Part shown: in pieces, positions 25,718 to 34,985 of the stretch | How the letters are laid out: each line of letters begins with the position of its first letter | How positions within the stretch are numbered: the first letter of the stretch is position 1 | Assembly: GCA_964627665.1 (NCBI GenBank) | Contig: CAZVKG010000004.1 | Location: 25,283-89,282, forward strand | Source: UBA1351 sp964627665 | GTDB lineage: Bacteria; Bacillota; Clostridia; Lachnospirales; Vallitaleaceae | Length of the DNA stretch: 64,000 nucleotides | Direction: 5' to 3' | Made by a program: the position numbers and the translations under genes | Notes under the pieces: generated by a model | Told to the model about the DNA's origin: nothing | The model's input: only the letters and a program-made list of their open reading frames with translations | The model's database searches: none

Positions 25718-26800
25718 ATGGAAAAAGTTAAAGTAGGTATTATAGGATGTGGAAATATCAGTAGTATTTATCTCGAAAATCTATCCACAAAGTTTGATAA
25801 TATAGAAGTAACGGCTTGTTCTGATACGATATTAGAAAGAGCACAATTACAAGCAGAAAAATATGGTATCGCAAAGGCTTGCTCTGTTGATGAACTATTG
25901 GCTGACTCAGAAATCGAAATCGTGGTTAATCTAACCATTCCAAAGGCACACGCAGATGTTTCCTTATTGGCCTTAGAAGCCGGTAAGCATGTTTATATTG
26001 AAAAACCATTATCCATTCGTCGTGAAGATGCTCAAAAAGTATTAGCTTCTGCTAAAGAAAAAGGCTTACTCGTCGGCGGAGCTCCTGATACCTTCTTAGG
26101 TGGCGGCATTCAAACCTGCCGTAAATTAATCGATGATGGTTGGATTGGTAAGCCCATTGCTGCAACGGCTTTTATGACTTGTCACGGTCATGAAAACTGG
26201 CATCCTGATCCGGAATTTTACTATAAGGAAGGTGGCGGTCCAATGTTAGATATGGGACCTTATTATCTTACCGCACTTATAGCATTGATGGGACCTGTAA
26301 AAAGAGTCACCGGGTCTGTCGGGAAAACGTTTGAAGAACGCCTTATTACAAGTGAACCAAAGTATGGAACAAAAATCAAGGTTGACGTACCGACCCATAT
26401 TGTTGGTGTCTTAGATTTTGAAAGCGGTGCTATAGGATCCATTATTACAAGCTTTGATGTATGGCAATCCAGCCTACCTAGGATTGAGATTTACGGGACT
26501 CAGGGTAGTATTAGTGTACCTGACCCCAATACTTTTGGCGGTCCCGTCAAAATCAACCGATTAGGCCAAAATGAGTGGCAAGAGGTTCCCCTTAGCCATG
26601 GTTATACTGAAAACAGCCGAGGATTAGGTGTCTCAGATATGGCTTATGCTATTCGTTCAGGACAAGAGCATCGAGCTCATTCAGAAATGACCTATCATGT
26701 TCTAGATATAATGCACGGTTTTCAAGACGCATCAATGGAAGGTAAACACTATGAACTAAAGAGCACCTGTCGCCAGCCTTCACCCTTGCCATTAAGATAA
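25718..26800 (+). CDS. Gfo/Idh/MocA-family oxidoreductase, partner of the ThuA-like protein
   Basis: The 360-residue protein has the Rossmann motif VGIIGCGNISSIYLENL, the VYIEKPLSIRREDAQ motif near residue 100, and the C-terminal fold with GGGPMLDMGPYYLTALIALMGP and KRVTGSVGK. AAAGGAG precedes the ATG, 12 bases after the thuA-like stop, so the pair is an operon. Known ThuB proteins oxidise disaccharides to 3-keto forms with NAD; a similar role is inferred. It ends four bases from the convergent ahpF stop with no clear terminator. Confidence 0.9.
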   Translation: MEKVKVGIIGCGNISSIYLENLSTKFDNIEVTACSDTILERAQLQAEKYGIAKACSVDELLADSEIEIVVNLTIPKAHADVSLLALEAGKHVYIEKPLSIRREDAQKVLASAKEKGLLVGGAPDTFLGGGIQTCRKLIDDGWIGKPIAATAFMTCHGHENWHPDPEFYYKEGGGPMLDMGPYYLTALIALMGPVKRVTGSVGKTFEERLITSEPKYGTKIKVDVPTHIVGVLDFESGAIGSIITSFDVWQSSLPRIEIYGTQGSISVPDPNTFGGPVKINRLGQNEWQEVPLSHGYTENSRGLGVSDMAYAIRSGQEHRAHSEMTYHVLDIMHGFQDASMEGKHYELKSTCRQPSPLPLR

Positions 26801-26804
26801 TTAA

Positions 26805-28334
26805 TTAATGACGCATGAGATAATCAAATGCTCCTAATGCTGCTGTCGCTCCTGAACCCATAGATATGACAATCTGTTTATAAGGAATGTCGGTGCAATC
26901 ACCTGCTGCATAAACACCGTCTAGGGATGTTGCCCCACGGGCATCGGTTATAATTTCTCCAAAAGGATTTTGATTGATGGCCTCTCCTAGCCATTCTGTA
27001 TTCGGAATCAAGCCGATTTGAACAAAAACACCGTCTAGCTCCACATGTTCAGATTCCTTTGTATCTCTGTGCATGTAGTCAATACCCTTAACTTTTGTAT
27101 CACCAGTAATGGCTTTTATTTCAACGTTTTTTAAGACGGTAACATTGGGCAAACTATAGAGTCGTTTTTGAAGTACCAAATCAGCTTTGAGTTCCGGCAA
27201 AAACTCTAAAACAGTGACATGTTTAGCAAGTCCAGCTAAATCAATTGCAGCTTCGATACCTGAGTTTCCACCACCAATCACTGCAACATCTTTTCCTTCA
27301 AAAAATGGTCCGTCACAATGGGGACAGTAGGCTACGCCTTTGTTCTTGAATTCTTGTTCACCAGGAACATTGACATTTCTCCAGCGTGCACCGGTTGCAA
27401 TAATCGCTGTTTTACTCTTTACAACAGAACCATTGTCTAGTTCAATTTCTATAAGTTCACTGCGTCGAACATCTTTGACGCGGTGTTTTAAAATCAAATC
27501 CATATCATAATGCTTGAGATGTTCGTATAATTTATTGGCAAGCTTTGGTCCTTCTGTGTAAGGAACAGAGATTAAGTTTTCAATACCCATCGTATCTAAT
27601 ACTTGACCTCCGATACGTTCAGCTAGTAATCCGACACGGATTCCTTTTCTCGCCGCATAAATGGCTGAACTGACGCCCGCCGGGCCTCCGCCAATGACAA
27701 AAATATCATAAGGTTCATCACTAATCTCCGGTCTTTGTTCCGTTGATTCTCCAATAAGTTTGAGTAAATCTTCGATTTCCATACGTCCACTTTCAAGAAA
27801 TTCGCCGTTTAAGTATACAGCAGGCACTGCCATAATCTCTTTCTCTTCAACTTCTTTTTTAAAGGCGGCGCCATCAATCATGGTGTGACGAATACCAGGG
27901 TTAAGTACACTCATAATATTCAAGGCTTGTACAACATCCGGGCAATTATGACAACTTAAGCTGACATAGGTTTCAAAAACATACTTGCCCTTAATTGCTT
28001 GAATTTGATCAACTAAGTCTTGATCAATCTTTGGTGCTCTTCCACTCACTTGCAGTAGGGCTAACACTAGAGATGTGAATTCATGACCTAAAGGAATACC
28101 GGCAAAAACAATGCCGGTATCTTGGCCTTGACGATTTACACTAAAACTAGGTGTTCGTTCAAGGACTCCTTCTTCAATATGAATTCGAGGTGACATATGC
28201 GCTAGCTCATCTACAAGTGCAGCCATATCTTTTGACACTTGATCTTCACCTATGCTTTGTTGAATAACAATATCGCTTTCCAGCATTCCCAGGTATTGTT
28301 CAAGTTGTTGTTTTATATCTGCATCTAGTAGCAT
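26805..28334 (-). CDS. ahpF: Alkyl hydroperoxide reductase subunit F
   Basis: AhpF is the NADH-dependent flavoprotein disulfide reductase that recharges AhpC. The 509-residue protein has the tandem thioredoxin-fold N-terminal domain with Cys128-x-x-Cys131 (CHNC) and the thioredoxin-reductase-like part with FAD motif VIGGGPAG (about 214-221), the redox pair Cys337/Cys340 (CPHC) and the NAD motif VIGGGNSGIEAA. All redox cysteines are intact. It begins 11 bases after ahpC and is co-transcribed with it from a promoter carrying a PerR-like operator. Confidence 0.96.
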   Translation of the reverse strand: MLLDADIKQQLEQYLGMLESDIVIQQSIGEDQVSKDMAALVDELAHMSPRIHIEEGVLERTPSFSVNRQGQDTGIVFAGIPLGHEFTSLVLALLQVSGRAPKIDQDLVDQIQAIKGKYVFETYVSLSCHNCPDVVQALNIMSVLNPGIRHTMIDGAAFKKEVEEKEIMAVPAVYLNGEFLESGRMEIEDLLKLIGESTEQRPEISDEPYDIFVIGGGPAGVSSAIYAARKGIRVGLLAERIGGQVLDTMGIENLISVPYTEGPKLANKLYEHLKHYDMDLILKHRVKDVRRSELIEIELDNGSVVKSKTAIIATGARWRNVNVPGEQEFKNKGVAYCPHCDGPFFEGKDVAVIGGGNSGIEAAIDLAGLAKHVTVLEFLPELKADLVLQKRLYSLPNVTVLKNVEIKAITGDTKVKGIDYMHRDTKESEHVELDGVFVQIGLIPNTEWLGEAINQNPFGEIITDARGATSLDGVYAAGDCTDIPYKQIVISMGSGATAALGAFDYLMRH

Positions 28335-28345
28335 ATTACACCTCT

Positions 28346-28909
28346 TTAAATCTTTCCTACAAGGTCAAGTCCGGGTTTAAGCGTATCCGTACCTTCTTTC
28401 CATTTTGCTGGGCACACTTCATTTGGATGCTTTCTTACATATTGAGCCGCTTTAATCTTATCAAATAATGCTGATGCATCACGTCCGATATTTCCTGCAT
28501 TAATCTCTACAGCTTGGATGATTCCATCCGGGTCAATAATAAAGGTTCCACGATCTGCTACGCCATCTTCTTCAATCAATACATCAAAATTTCTTGAAAT
28601 GAGATGTGATGGGTCTCCTATCATAACATACTCTATTTTCTTAATCGCTTCTGATGTATCATGCCATGCCTTATGCACAAAATGTGTATCTGTTGAGACC
28701 GAATATATTTCAACACCTAAATCTTTTAGGGCTGCATAATTGTTTTGTAAATCTTCAAGTTCTGTTGGGCATACAAACGTAAAATCTGCTGGATAAAAGG
28801 CTACGACACTCCATTTTCCTTTTAAATCTTCGTCTGTTACTGTCAAAAACTTACCGTTTTGAAATGCTTGGGCTTTAAATGGCTGTACTTCTTTTCCTAC
28901 TAATGACAT
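28346..28909 (-). CDS. ahpC: Alkyl hydroperoxide reductase subunit C (peroxiredoxin)
   Basis: The 187-residue 2-Cys peroxiredoxin has its peroxidatic Cys47 in FYPADFTFVCPTELEDLQ and the resolving Cys166 in HPNEVCPAKW, the canonical AhpC arrangement. It reduces hydrogen and organic peroxides in the cytoplasm. The ATG at 28909 is seven bases after AGGAGG; a longer frame to 28951 would start inside the operator and has no site. It is first in the ahpCF operon. Confidence 0.97.
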   Translation of the reverse strand: MSLVGKEVQPFKAQAFQNGKFLTVTDEDLKGKWSVVAFYPADFTFVCPTELEDLQNNYAALKDLGVEIYSVSTDTHFVHKAWHDTSEAIKKIEYVMIGDPSHLISRNFDVLIEEDGVADRGTFIIDPDGIIQAVEINAGNIGRDASALFDKIKAAQYVRKHPNEVCPAKWKEGTDTLKPGLDLVGKI

Positions 28910-28958
28910 ACTATTTCCTCCTATTAATCCAAAATATATTGTTGTTAACACTCTTTTT

Positions 28959-29012
28959 CGGATAATTATTATCCGTTGACATTAATTATAACACCCATTC
29001 TCATTATGTCAA
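28959..29012 (-). promoter_or_regulatory. Consensus promoter and PerR/Fur-type operator of ahpCF
   Basis: On the minus strand TTGACA (29007-29012) and TATAAT (28985-28990) are both perfect consensus, spaced by 16 bases. Just downstream, 28959-28975 is a perfect 17-base palindrome, CGGATAAT-T-ATTATCCG, matching the PerR/Fur-box type GATAATnATTATC. It would cover about +3 to +19, so a bound repressor would block initiation. PerR itself is not in the window. Confidence 0.8.
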
Positions 29013-29064
29013 GAAAAAAAACAAAAAAAGTCGAATCAATATATACTACTTCTTGATTCGACCT
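29013..29064 (-). terminator. Terminator of the chemoreceptor gene
   Basis: GTCGAATCAA (29030-29039) pairs with 29053-29062; on the minus strand the stem is followed by a run of T (29013-29029). It lies directly after the chemoreceptor stop and abuts the ahpC -35. Confidence 0.85.
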
Positions 29065-29071
29065 TTAAGAA

Positions 29072-31060
29072 TTATACTTTAAATCGCATAATGATTGTTT
29101 GCAAATCTTCCGCCAAAGAGGCTAGACTCTCACTTGCTGCCGTAATCTCTTCCATAGATGCTGATTGTTCTTCCATGGATGCTGAAACATCTTGCGTTGA
29201 TGCAGAGTTTTCTTCTGCAATAGCCGAGAGATTTTGAATCATTGCTAACATGCCTTCACGCATATTTTTCATTTGATCACTTGTTTGATTTAATACCTCG
29301 ACGCAACCGGCTGTATCTTTCATTGAGGATTCAATGGTCATATATTTGTCTTTACTTTCATGAATTTTCTCTGTTTGTTCTTGCATAATCGTAGCAACAT
29401 TTTCCATAATCTTAACAACATCTTGAGAATTCAACTGTAACTCCGCTACAATGGAATCGATCTTCTTAGTGGATTCTGTTGATTGCTCGGCTAACTTACG
29501 AATTTCTTCAGCGACAACGGAAAATCCTTTACCGGCTTCTCCTGCTCTTGCCGCTTCAATGGCTGCATTAAGGGCCAGCAAATTTGTCTGATCTGCAATT
29601 GAAGCAATAACATTACTTGCTTCACTAATTTTTTCCGCACTGTTATTTGTTTTGATAATTCCTTGTTGAATACGTTGCGTTTCAACTGAACTTGTTTCAG
29701 ATATTACCATTAAGGCATCTATAGTCACAAGGCCTTCTGCAACGGTCTCTGTCACATGTTTTGTCGCCTTATTCATGGTTACCATTTTTGCTTCATTCGC
29801 TTCAATGGCATTTCCTAATTCTGCCACTTGCTTTGAGCCAGTGGTTGTGTTTTCTGCCTGTGCTGTTGAGCCTTCGGCAATTTGCTCGGCCGTTCTAGCA
29901 ACACTCTCAATCGCCGTTGCTGATTGCTCTGCTGATGATGTTAGTTCTTCTGATGACGATGCCACTTGTTCTGACGCTTTCATGACTTCATTGATTGTAT
30001 CCCGCAAACTATCAATAATCTGTTGAAATGATTTTGCTAATCGTCCCACTTCATCGCGGTTTTTCAATAATTTTTGATCGATGTTTTCTGTAATGTCAAG
30101 TGTTGCAATCACTTGAGCCTTTGCTTCTAATTTTTTTATCGGATTAGCGATGCTTGATGCTACAAAAAATGTCAATACGATTGCCAACGCTAAGATCCCT
30201 ACTGTCACTGTAAGAATAATTCCTTGCATAATCGGCAAAGCTGCTAATACTTCATCGGTACTAGCTGTAATCACAATCATCCACTGACTTCCTGCTACCG
30301 GTGAATAACCGGCATACATATTTTGTCCTCCGAAAAGGTATTCTGAAACACCATGTTCTTCTTCTAAAATACGTTGGAATAGATTGGCAACTGACTCTAA
30401 CGATGCATCTTCTGCAACTTCATTAATCGGATTAAATCGGTTCATCACTCGGTCAATCGTCGGATGAGCAACTACAGTTCCTTGGTCATTAATCATATAG
30501 GCATATCCATCTTTTCCAAAACCCATTGTATTGGTGATATTGCTAAGTGCAGTTCCGTCTCGGCGTCCCATAATCGCTCCAACCACTTGATCATTCACTT
30601 TTATGGGAGCTGAATAAATCAAAACCAGCTCACCGGATAATTCACTGACGATAACATCAGACACACTGTCTTCACCTTGAAGTGCTTTCTGTATGTGTTC
30701 TTGGTCGCCCAAATCTGCTCTTGTTCCATCATCAAATTGAGCCGTCCCGTTTAAATCAATAATAGCTAATGCCTCAAATCCGGTATTGTCTACTTGGCGT
30801 TTTAGGACCTCTTCTTGCCTTGACCACGTCATGCTTTCAATATCTTCCATTCCTGCAATAATATGTAATGCCTGTAATTGGGTTTGAATACGACTTTCAG
30901 TTAATCGCGCACCTTCATGAGCAATTGCCTGAAGACCTTCTTCTGCTTCCTTGGTTAGGGATCTTTCCGCCACCACAAAAGCCACTAGGCCAATAACACT
31001 TGATGTAATTAATAAAATAGCGGAAAAAAAGACGATAAGTTTCGTTTTAATACTTTTCAT
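29072..31060 (-). CDS. Methyl-accepting chemotaxis protein
   Basis: The 662-residue receptor has an N-terminal helix (about 8-28), an extracellular double-Cache sensor domain (about 33-275, with EGEDSVSDVIVSELSGELVL and GYAYMINDQGTVVAHP), a second helix (about 280-305), HAMP (about 306-360) and a long signalling coiled coil with the hairpin tip IADQTNLLALNAAIEAARAGE. Methylation-type Glu/Gln pairs flank it. Cache sensors bind small ligands such as amino acids or organic acids; the ligand cannot be told. GGAGG precedes the ATG, and it is a single-gene unit with its own promoter and terminator. Confidence 0.95.
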   Translation of the reverse strand: MKSIKTKLIVFFSAILLITSSVIGLVAFVVAERSLTKEAEEGLQAIAHEGARLTESRIQTQLQALHIIAGMEDIESMTWSRQEEVLKRQVDNTGFEALAIIDLNGTAQFDDGTRADLGDQEHIQKALQGEDSVSDVIVSELSGELVLIYSAPIKVNDQVVGAIMGRRDGTALSNITNTMGFGKDGYAYMINDQGTVVAHPTIDRVMNRFNPINEVAEDASLESVANLFQRILEEEHGVSEYLFGGQNMYAGYSPVAGSQWMIVITASTDEVLAALPIMQGIILTVTVGILALAIVLTFFVASSIANPIKKLEAKAQVIATLDITENIDQKLLKNRDEVGRLAKSFQQIIDSLRDTINEVMKASEQVASSSEELTSSAEQSATAIESVARTAEQIAEGSTAQAENTTTGSKQVAELGNAIEANEAKMVTMNKATKHVTETVAEGLVTIDALMVISETSSVETQRIQQGIIKTNNSAEKISEASNVIASIADQTNLLALNAAIEAARAGEAGKGFSVVAEEIRKLAEQSTESTKKIDSIVAELQLNSQDVVKIMENVATIMQEQTEKIHESKDKYMTIESSMKDTAGCVEVLNQTSDQMKNMREGMLAMIQNLSAIAEENSASTQDVSASMEEQSASMEEITAASESLASLAEDLQTIIMRFKV

Positions 31061-31104
31061 TGTTATACCTCCCTCAAGGTTATAATATTTTGTTCAACTG
31101 CTAG

Positions 31105-31113
31105 ATTATAGCA
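31105..31113 (-). promoter_or_regulatory. Extended -10 promoter of the chemoreceptor gene
   Basis: The minus strand reads TGCTATAAT (TATAAT at 31105-31110 with TGN before it) about 45 bases upstream of the chemoreceptor start; no good -35 is seen, as usual for extended -10 promoters. Confidence 0.6.
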
Positions 31114-31130
31114 TTTTATTGATAAAAAAT

Positions 31131-31182
31131 AAACTAAAAAAACAAATCGTAACAGATTTTTAACTTCTGTTCGATTTGTTTA
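31131..31182 (-). terminator. Terminator after the esterase gene and polyol operon
   Basis: AAACAAATCG-AACAG pairs with CTGTTaCGATTTGTTT on the minus strand (31139-31181, one bulged base) and is followed by seven T residues. It lies shortly after the alpha/beta-hydrolase stop. Confidence 0.8.
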
Positions 31183-31194
31183 AGGTTTTTCTGC

Positions 31195-32040
31195 TTATAA
31201 GTTTTTTTTAAAAAAATCTTTTATGATTTCTATGATTTTTGCTTGAAAAAAATGAATGTCTGCGTGATTTGCGCCTTCAATTGCAATTAAGTCAACCGGC
31301 ACATCCTGCTTTTCAAGTGCGTCATATAAATATTCACTTTGACTAAAGGGAACAAGGTCATCTTTTGTTCCATGCAAGAGTAAAAATGGAGGCGTATTTT
31401 TCGAAATATAACTTATTGGACTTGCAAAACGTACTAAATCTGGATTTTTCGATGCATCTTTACCTATTAATCGAGATTCTGGTAATAACCCAGTATCTAC
31501 GTCTACATGCATCATTTTATCAAAGCTTGAGGGAACATACCATGGACACGCTGCCTGAACTGAGCTACTATATTCTAAATATGCACCTTTATCAAACTCT
31601 TCTGTCTCTCCGGTGACTCCAACCATAGCCGCTAAATGACCACCTGCCGATTCTCCCATAACCCCTATGCGATTGGGATCAATGTTATACCGATCTGCAT
31701 TGGCGCGCAAATACCGAATGGCAGCCTTAACGTCTTCGAGTTGGCCCGGGAATGTCACAGCATTACTATCACGGTATTCGACACTCGCAATAACAAAACC
31801 TGATCTAGCAAGCTCAATGAAGTTTGGCAAATGCGCATGGTAATCCATCTGTATCCAAGCTCCGCCACATATCCAAACGATACATGGCCACTTCTTATCT
31901 TGATTTTCAAATGGCGCAATAACATCCATTTTCAAATCTCTCGACGTGTGTCCAAACCAATTACCAACCTGTGCAAAAGTCACCTCGGCATCAAGCCATA
32001 GACCTGTCCGTTGAATATCAACGGATATTGTTTTTTTCAT
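31195..32040 (-). CDS. Alpha/beta hydrolase, carbohydrate esterase-like
   Basis: The 281-residue cytoplasmic protein has the hormone-sensitive-lipase/BD-FAE style motifs: oxyanion-hole region VWICGGAWIQMDYH, nucleophile elbow GVMGESAGGHLAAM (Ser in GESAG), acid Asp in LLLHGTKDDLVP and the catalytic His in EGANHADIHFF. Such enzymes often deacylate sugars. A good site precedes the ATG, and no signal peptide is present. It follows the ROK kinase by 56 bases on the same strand and may belong to the polyol operon, ending at its own terminator. Confidence 0.85.
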   Translation of the reverse strand: MKKTISVDIQRTGLWLDAEVTFAQVGNWFGHTSRDLKMDVIAPFENQDKKWPCIVWICGGAWIQMDYHAHLPNFIELARSGFVIASVEYRDSNAVTFPGQLEDVKAAIRYLRANADRYNIDPNRIGVMGESAGGHLAAMVGVTGETEEFDKGAYLEYSSSVQAACPWYVPSSFDKMMHVDVDTGLLPESRLIGKDASKNPDLVRFASPISYISKNTPPFLLLHGTKDDLVPFSQSEYLYDALEKQDVPVDLIAIEGANHADIHFFQAKIIEIIKDFFKKNL

Positions 32041-32096
32041 ATCAATTTACCTCCATTATACTTTCTTTCCCCCTATAAATTTTATCATATTTTGTT

Positions 32097-32951
32097 TCAT
32101 TTGTGCAAATATAATGATCCGATAAGGCCGGCATCTTGGCCTAACTTAGGGTACTTAATATACTCATCTAAGTTTTCCAATCTCTCATGAACAATATATC
32201 CATTCAAATACTTTTTGAATGCTGCTCTTATCTTTGGAAACATATGCTCTTGCTTAGATACTCCTCCACCGATTAAAATAATCTCAGGAGAAAGAATCAA
32301 GTTGTAATTCGCTAATGCTTGGCCTATATACTCAGCATTAAGGTCCCATACATATGCATCTTCTTCAATCAATTGACCTTGTATTCCCATTCTTTTTTCT
32401 ATTGCCGGTCCGGATACCAGTCCTTCAAAACACGATTGATGAAAAGGACAAACCCCTTCAAAATTATCATCTTGTCTTTGTCGAATACTAATATGTCCCA
32501 TTTCAGGATGTGTTAGTCCATTGAATGTTTTGCCATTAACAACCAATCCTGCACCAACTCCTGTACCAATGGTTATATACAATACGCTTTTTTTCCCAAT
32601 CCCAAATCCACTATGATATTCTCCCAATGCCGCAGCATTGACGTCTGTGTCTATTGTTACGGGAACTTCAAGTGCTTCTTTATATATTTGAGACAAATTT
32701 ACATTTTGCCACTTTATCTTGGGTGTGTTTTGAATTGTACCATATGACTTACTCTTTGGATTAATATCTACCGGACCAAACGTTCCAATTCCTAATTTAT
32801 CAATCTTATATTCTTGAAAAAACTCAATGCTATGTTTCAAGGCTTTTTCTGGATCTGCTGATGATATCGTTATACGCTCAATAATATTATAATGATCATC
32901 TGCAACCGCACATACATATTTTGTTCCGCCTGCTTCAATTCCTCCAATCAA
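32097..32951 (-). CDS. ROK-family fructokinase-like sugar kinase
   Basis: The protein opens IGGIEAGGTKYVCAVA (phosphate-binding loop) and has the ROK catalytic region TIDTDVNAAALGEYH and ITIGTGVGAG. The zinc site is His153 with Cys168, His171 and Cys174 (CPFHQSC), as in the ScrK/GmuE fructokinases. I chose a TTG start at 32951 with AAGGTGG four bases before it; an upstream TTG at 32975 would overlap the previous gene and has no site. Behind a sorbitol-dehydrogenase-like gene, phosphorylation of fructose to fructose 6-phosphate is the natural reading, though other hexoses are possible. Confidence 0.85.
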   Translation of the reverse strand: MIGGIEAGGTKYVCAVADDHYNIIERITISSADPEKALKHSIEFFQEYKIDKLGIGTFGPVDINPKSKSYGTIQNTPKIKWQNVNLSQIYKEALEVPVTIDTDVNAAALGEYHSGFGIGKKSVLYITIGTGVGAGLVVNGKTFNGLTHPEMGHISIRQRQDDNFEGVCPFHQSCFEGLVSGPAIEKRMGIQGQLIEEDAYVWDLNAEYIGQALANYNLILSPEIILIGGGVSKQEHMFPKIRAAFKKYLNGYIVHERLENLDEYIKYPKLGQDAGLIGSLYLHK

Positions 32952-32967
32952 AAATCCACCTTCTTTC

Positions 32968-34014
32968 TTAACCAATTTTCACTGCGGCTTTGACAATATC
33001 AGCTTTATTATGAACACTTGTATCCATTGCATATTGCACATCATTAAAATCAAAAATATTGGTAACAAGATTTTCTAAATCTACTTTCCCTGTAGCTGCC
33101 GCTTCAATTGCCATTGGGTAAATATGTCGATATCTAAATACTGTTTTGAATGTCACCTCTTTATCTAGTGCAAAATTCATTTCAAGATTCATTTTCCCGG
33201 TACTTGAATATCCTACTAAAACAATATTTGACCCTCTTTTCACCATATAGATTGCCTGATTGGTTGTTATTTCTGTTCCTGCTGTTTCTATCGCAATATC
33301 CACACCTTTGCCATCCGTTAATTTGAATAGTTCTTCAACTGCATCAACTTCTTTCCCATTGATGACACCAGTTGCACCCAATTCCATAGCTTTTTCTAAT
33401 CGCTTTGGCATAATATCGACCACATAAACAGTATTTACACCTTTTGCTTTTAATGCCATCATAGAAACTAAACCAATGGCTCCGGCTCCTAAAACTACAG
33501 CTGTTTTACCTAACTCTGCTTCACCTAGATTCGCTGCGTGCAGTCCAACGGCTAGCGGTTCAATCATGGCCCCGGCTAATGTAGAAACATTTTCCGGTAA
33601 TTTAAAGCTCATATTTGCTTTATGTGCTACATATTCTTGAAATGTTCCGTCAAATGGTGGCGTGGCAAAAAACTCAACATCAGAGCATAAATTGTATCTG
33701 CCCGTTCTACAAAATTCACATTGACCACAGGTAACTCCCGGTTCTAAGGCAACGCGATCTCCTACTTTGAGGTGTGTCACTTCTTCGCCAATTTCAACAA
33801 CTGTACCACCTGTCTCATGTCCCAAAACAAAGGGCGGCTCTACAACATAAGGACCAATTGCTCCTGTTTCATAATAATGCATGTCCGATCCACATATACC
33901 TACATATTCAACTTTTACTAGCACTTCATCAGAAGAGCATGCCGGAATTTCTCTCTCTTCATAACCTATTTTTTCAATGTCTGTCATTACTGCCACTTTC
34001 ATTTTTCCATCCAT
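32968..34014 (-). CDS. Zinc-dependent polyol dehydrogenase (sorbitol dehydrogenase-like)
   Basis: The 348-residue medium-chain dehydrogenase has catalytic zinc ligands Cys41 (GICGSDMHYY), His66/Glu67 (GHETGG) and Glu152, the structural zinc cysteines 96, 99, 102 and 110, and the NAD motif VLGAGAIG. FRYRHIYPMAIEAAATGKVDL near the C terminus is typical of the sorbitol/xylitol dehydrogenase group, which oxidises the polyol at C2 to a ketose. AGGAGG lies eight bases before the ATG. It follows the CUT2 permease gene by 16 bases and precedes the fructokinase-like gene. Confidence 0.88.
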   Translation of the reverse strand: MDGKMKVAVMTDIEKIGYEEREIPACSSDEVLVKVEYVGICGSDMHYYETGAIGPYVVEPPFVLGHETGGTVVEIGEEVTHLKVGDRVALEPGVTCGQCEFCRTGRYNLCSDVEFFATPPFDGTFQEYVAHKANMSFKLPENVSTLAGAMIEPLAVGLHAANLGEAELGKTAVVLGAGAIGLVSMMALKAKGVNTVYVVDIMPKRLEKAMELGATGVINGKEVDAVEELFKLTDGKGVDIAIETAGTEITTNQAIYMVKRGSNIVLVGYSSTGKMNLEMNFALDKEVTFKTVFRYRHIYPMAIEAAATGKVDLENLVTNIFDFNDVQYAMDTSVHNKADIVKAAVKIG

Positions 34015-34030
34015 AATTTGTTCCTCCTAT

Positions 34031-34984
34031 TTATAACGTCGTTACTGCTTTCTTGTTTTTTTGTATGCTATCAAAAGCAACAGCTAACATAAGAACTGCT
34101 CCTTTTATAATCATTTGTGTAAATTGGCTAACATTCATCAGAACTAGCCCATTGCTTAAGACACCTAAAATCAGAACACCTGCAACAACATTAGATATAC
34201 GCCCATATCCACCTGTTACACTGACCCCTCCAAGGACACAGGCTGTCAATACATCTAATTCAAAACCTTTACCCGAAAGTACCTGTCCTGAATTTGTTCT
34301 TGATAACATTACAATCCCTGCTATTCCTGCAAATAAACCGGAAAATGAATACACCAAATATTTAACCCGCTTTACATTTATTCCTGATAAATTCGAAGCT
34401 TCTTCATTACCTCCAACTGCGTAAAAATAACGTCCGAAATAGGAATAATTCAAAATGTACATACCTATAAGTAATATAATAATCATAATAATTACTGGAA
34501 TTGGTATCACACCAATATATCCTTGTCCTAAATATGAAAAACTTTCCGGAAAACCAAATATTGGGAGTCCTTTAGAAATCACATAGGCCACTCCTTCAAT
34601 CATAATCAGCATACTGAGCGTAACAATAATTGGAGGCATTTTTAAATTTGCGATAATCCAACCATTAAAAAGTCCAATAGTGGTGCTCATAAGTATGGCA
34701 ACAATACTCGCTATTATTGGATTCCATCCTGAATTAACCATCAAATATGCTGCAACAATATTTACTAATGTAATTTGCGAACCTATCGATAAATCAATTC
34801 CACCTAGTAAAAGAACAAATGCCATTCCGACAGCTGCAATACCTAACATCGATACTTGTCGAGCTACGTTAAATAGATTATTAGGAACTAAAAATGTATC
34901 CGACATTATTGAAAAAAACACAACCAGCAAGGCTAACACTGCATATATACCGTATCTTTTAAAACCTTCTATATATTTATTCAT
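34031..34984 (-). CDS. CUT2 sugar/polyol ABC transporter permease (RbsC type)
   Basis: A 317-residue membrane protein with about nine hydrophobic segments and the RbsC-family motifs LLGGIDLSIGSQITLVNIVAAYL and LTACVLGGVSVTGGYGRISNVV. The start at 34984 has GGAGG overlapping the end of the ATPase gene, whose TAA is one base away, so translation is probably coupled. It forms an importer with the ATPase and binding lipoprotein upstream, for a sugar alcohol if the dehydrogenase next door is a guide. Confidence 0.93.
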   Translation of the reverse strand: MNKYIEGFKRYGIYAVLALLVVFFSIMSDTFLVPNNLFNVARQVSMLGIAAVGMAFVLLLGGIDLSIGSQITLVNIVAAYLMVNSGWNPIIASIVAILMSTTIGLFNGWIIANLKMPPIIVTLSMLIMIEGVAYVISKGLPIFGFPESFSYLGQGYIGVIPIPVIIMIIILLIGMYILNYSYFGRYFYAVGGNEEASNLSGINVKRVKYLVYSFSGLFAGIAGIVMLSRTNSGQVLSGKGFELDVLTACVLGGVSVTGGYGRISNVVAGVLILGVLSNGLVLMNVSQFTQMIIKGAVLMLAVAFDSIQKNKKAVTTL

Positions 34985-34985
34985 T

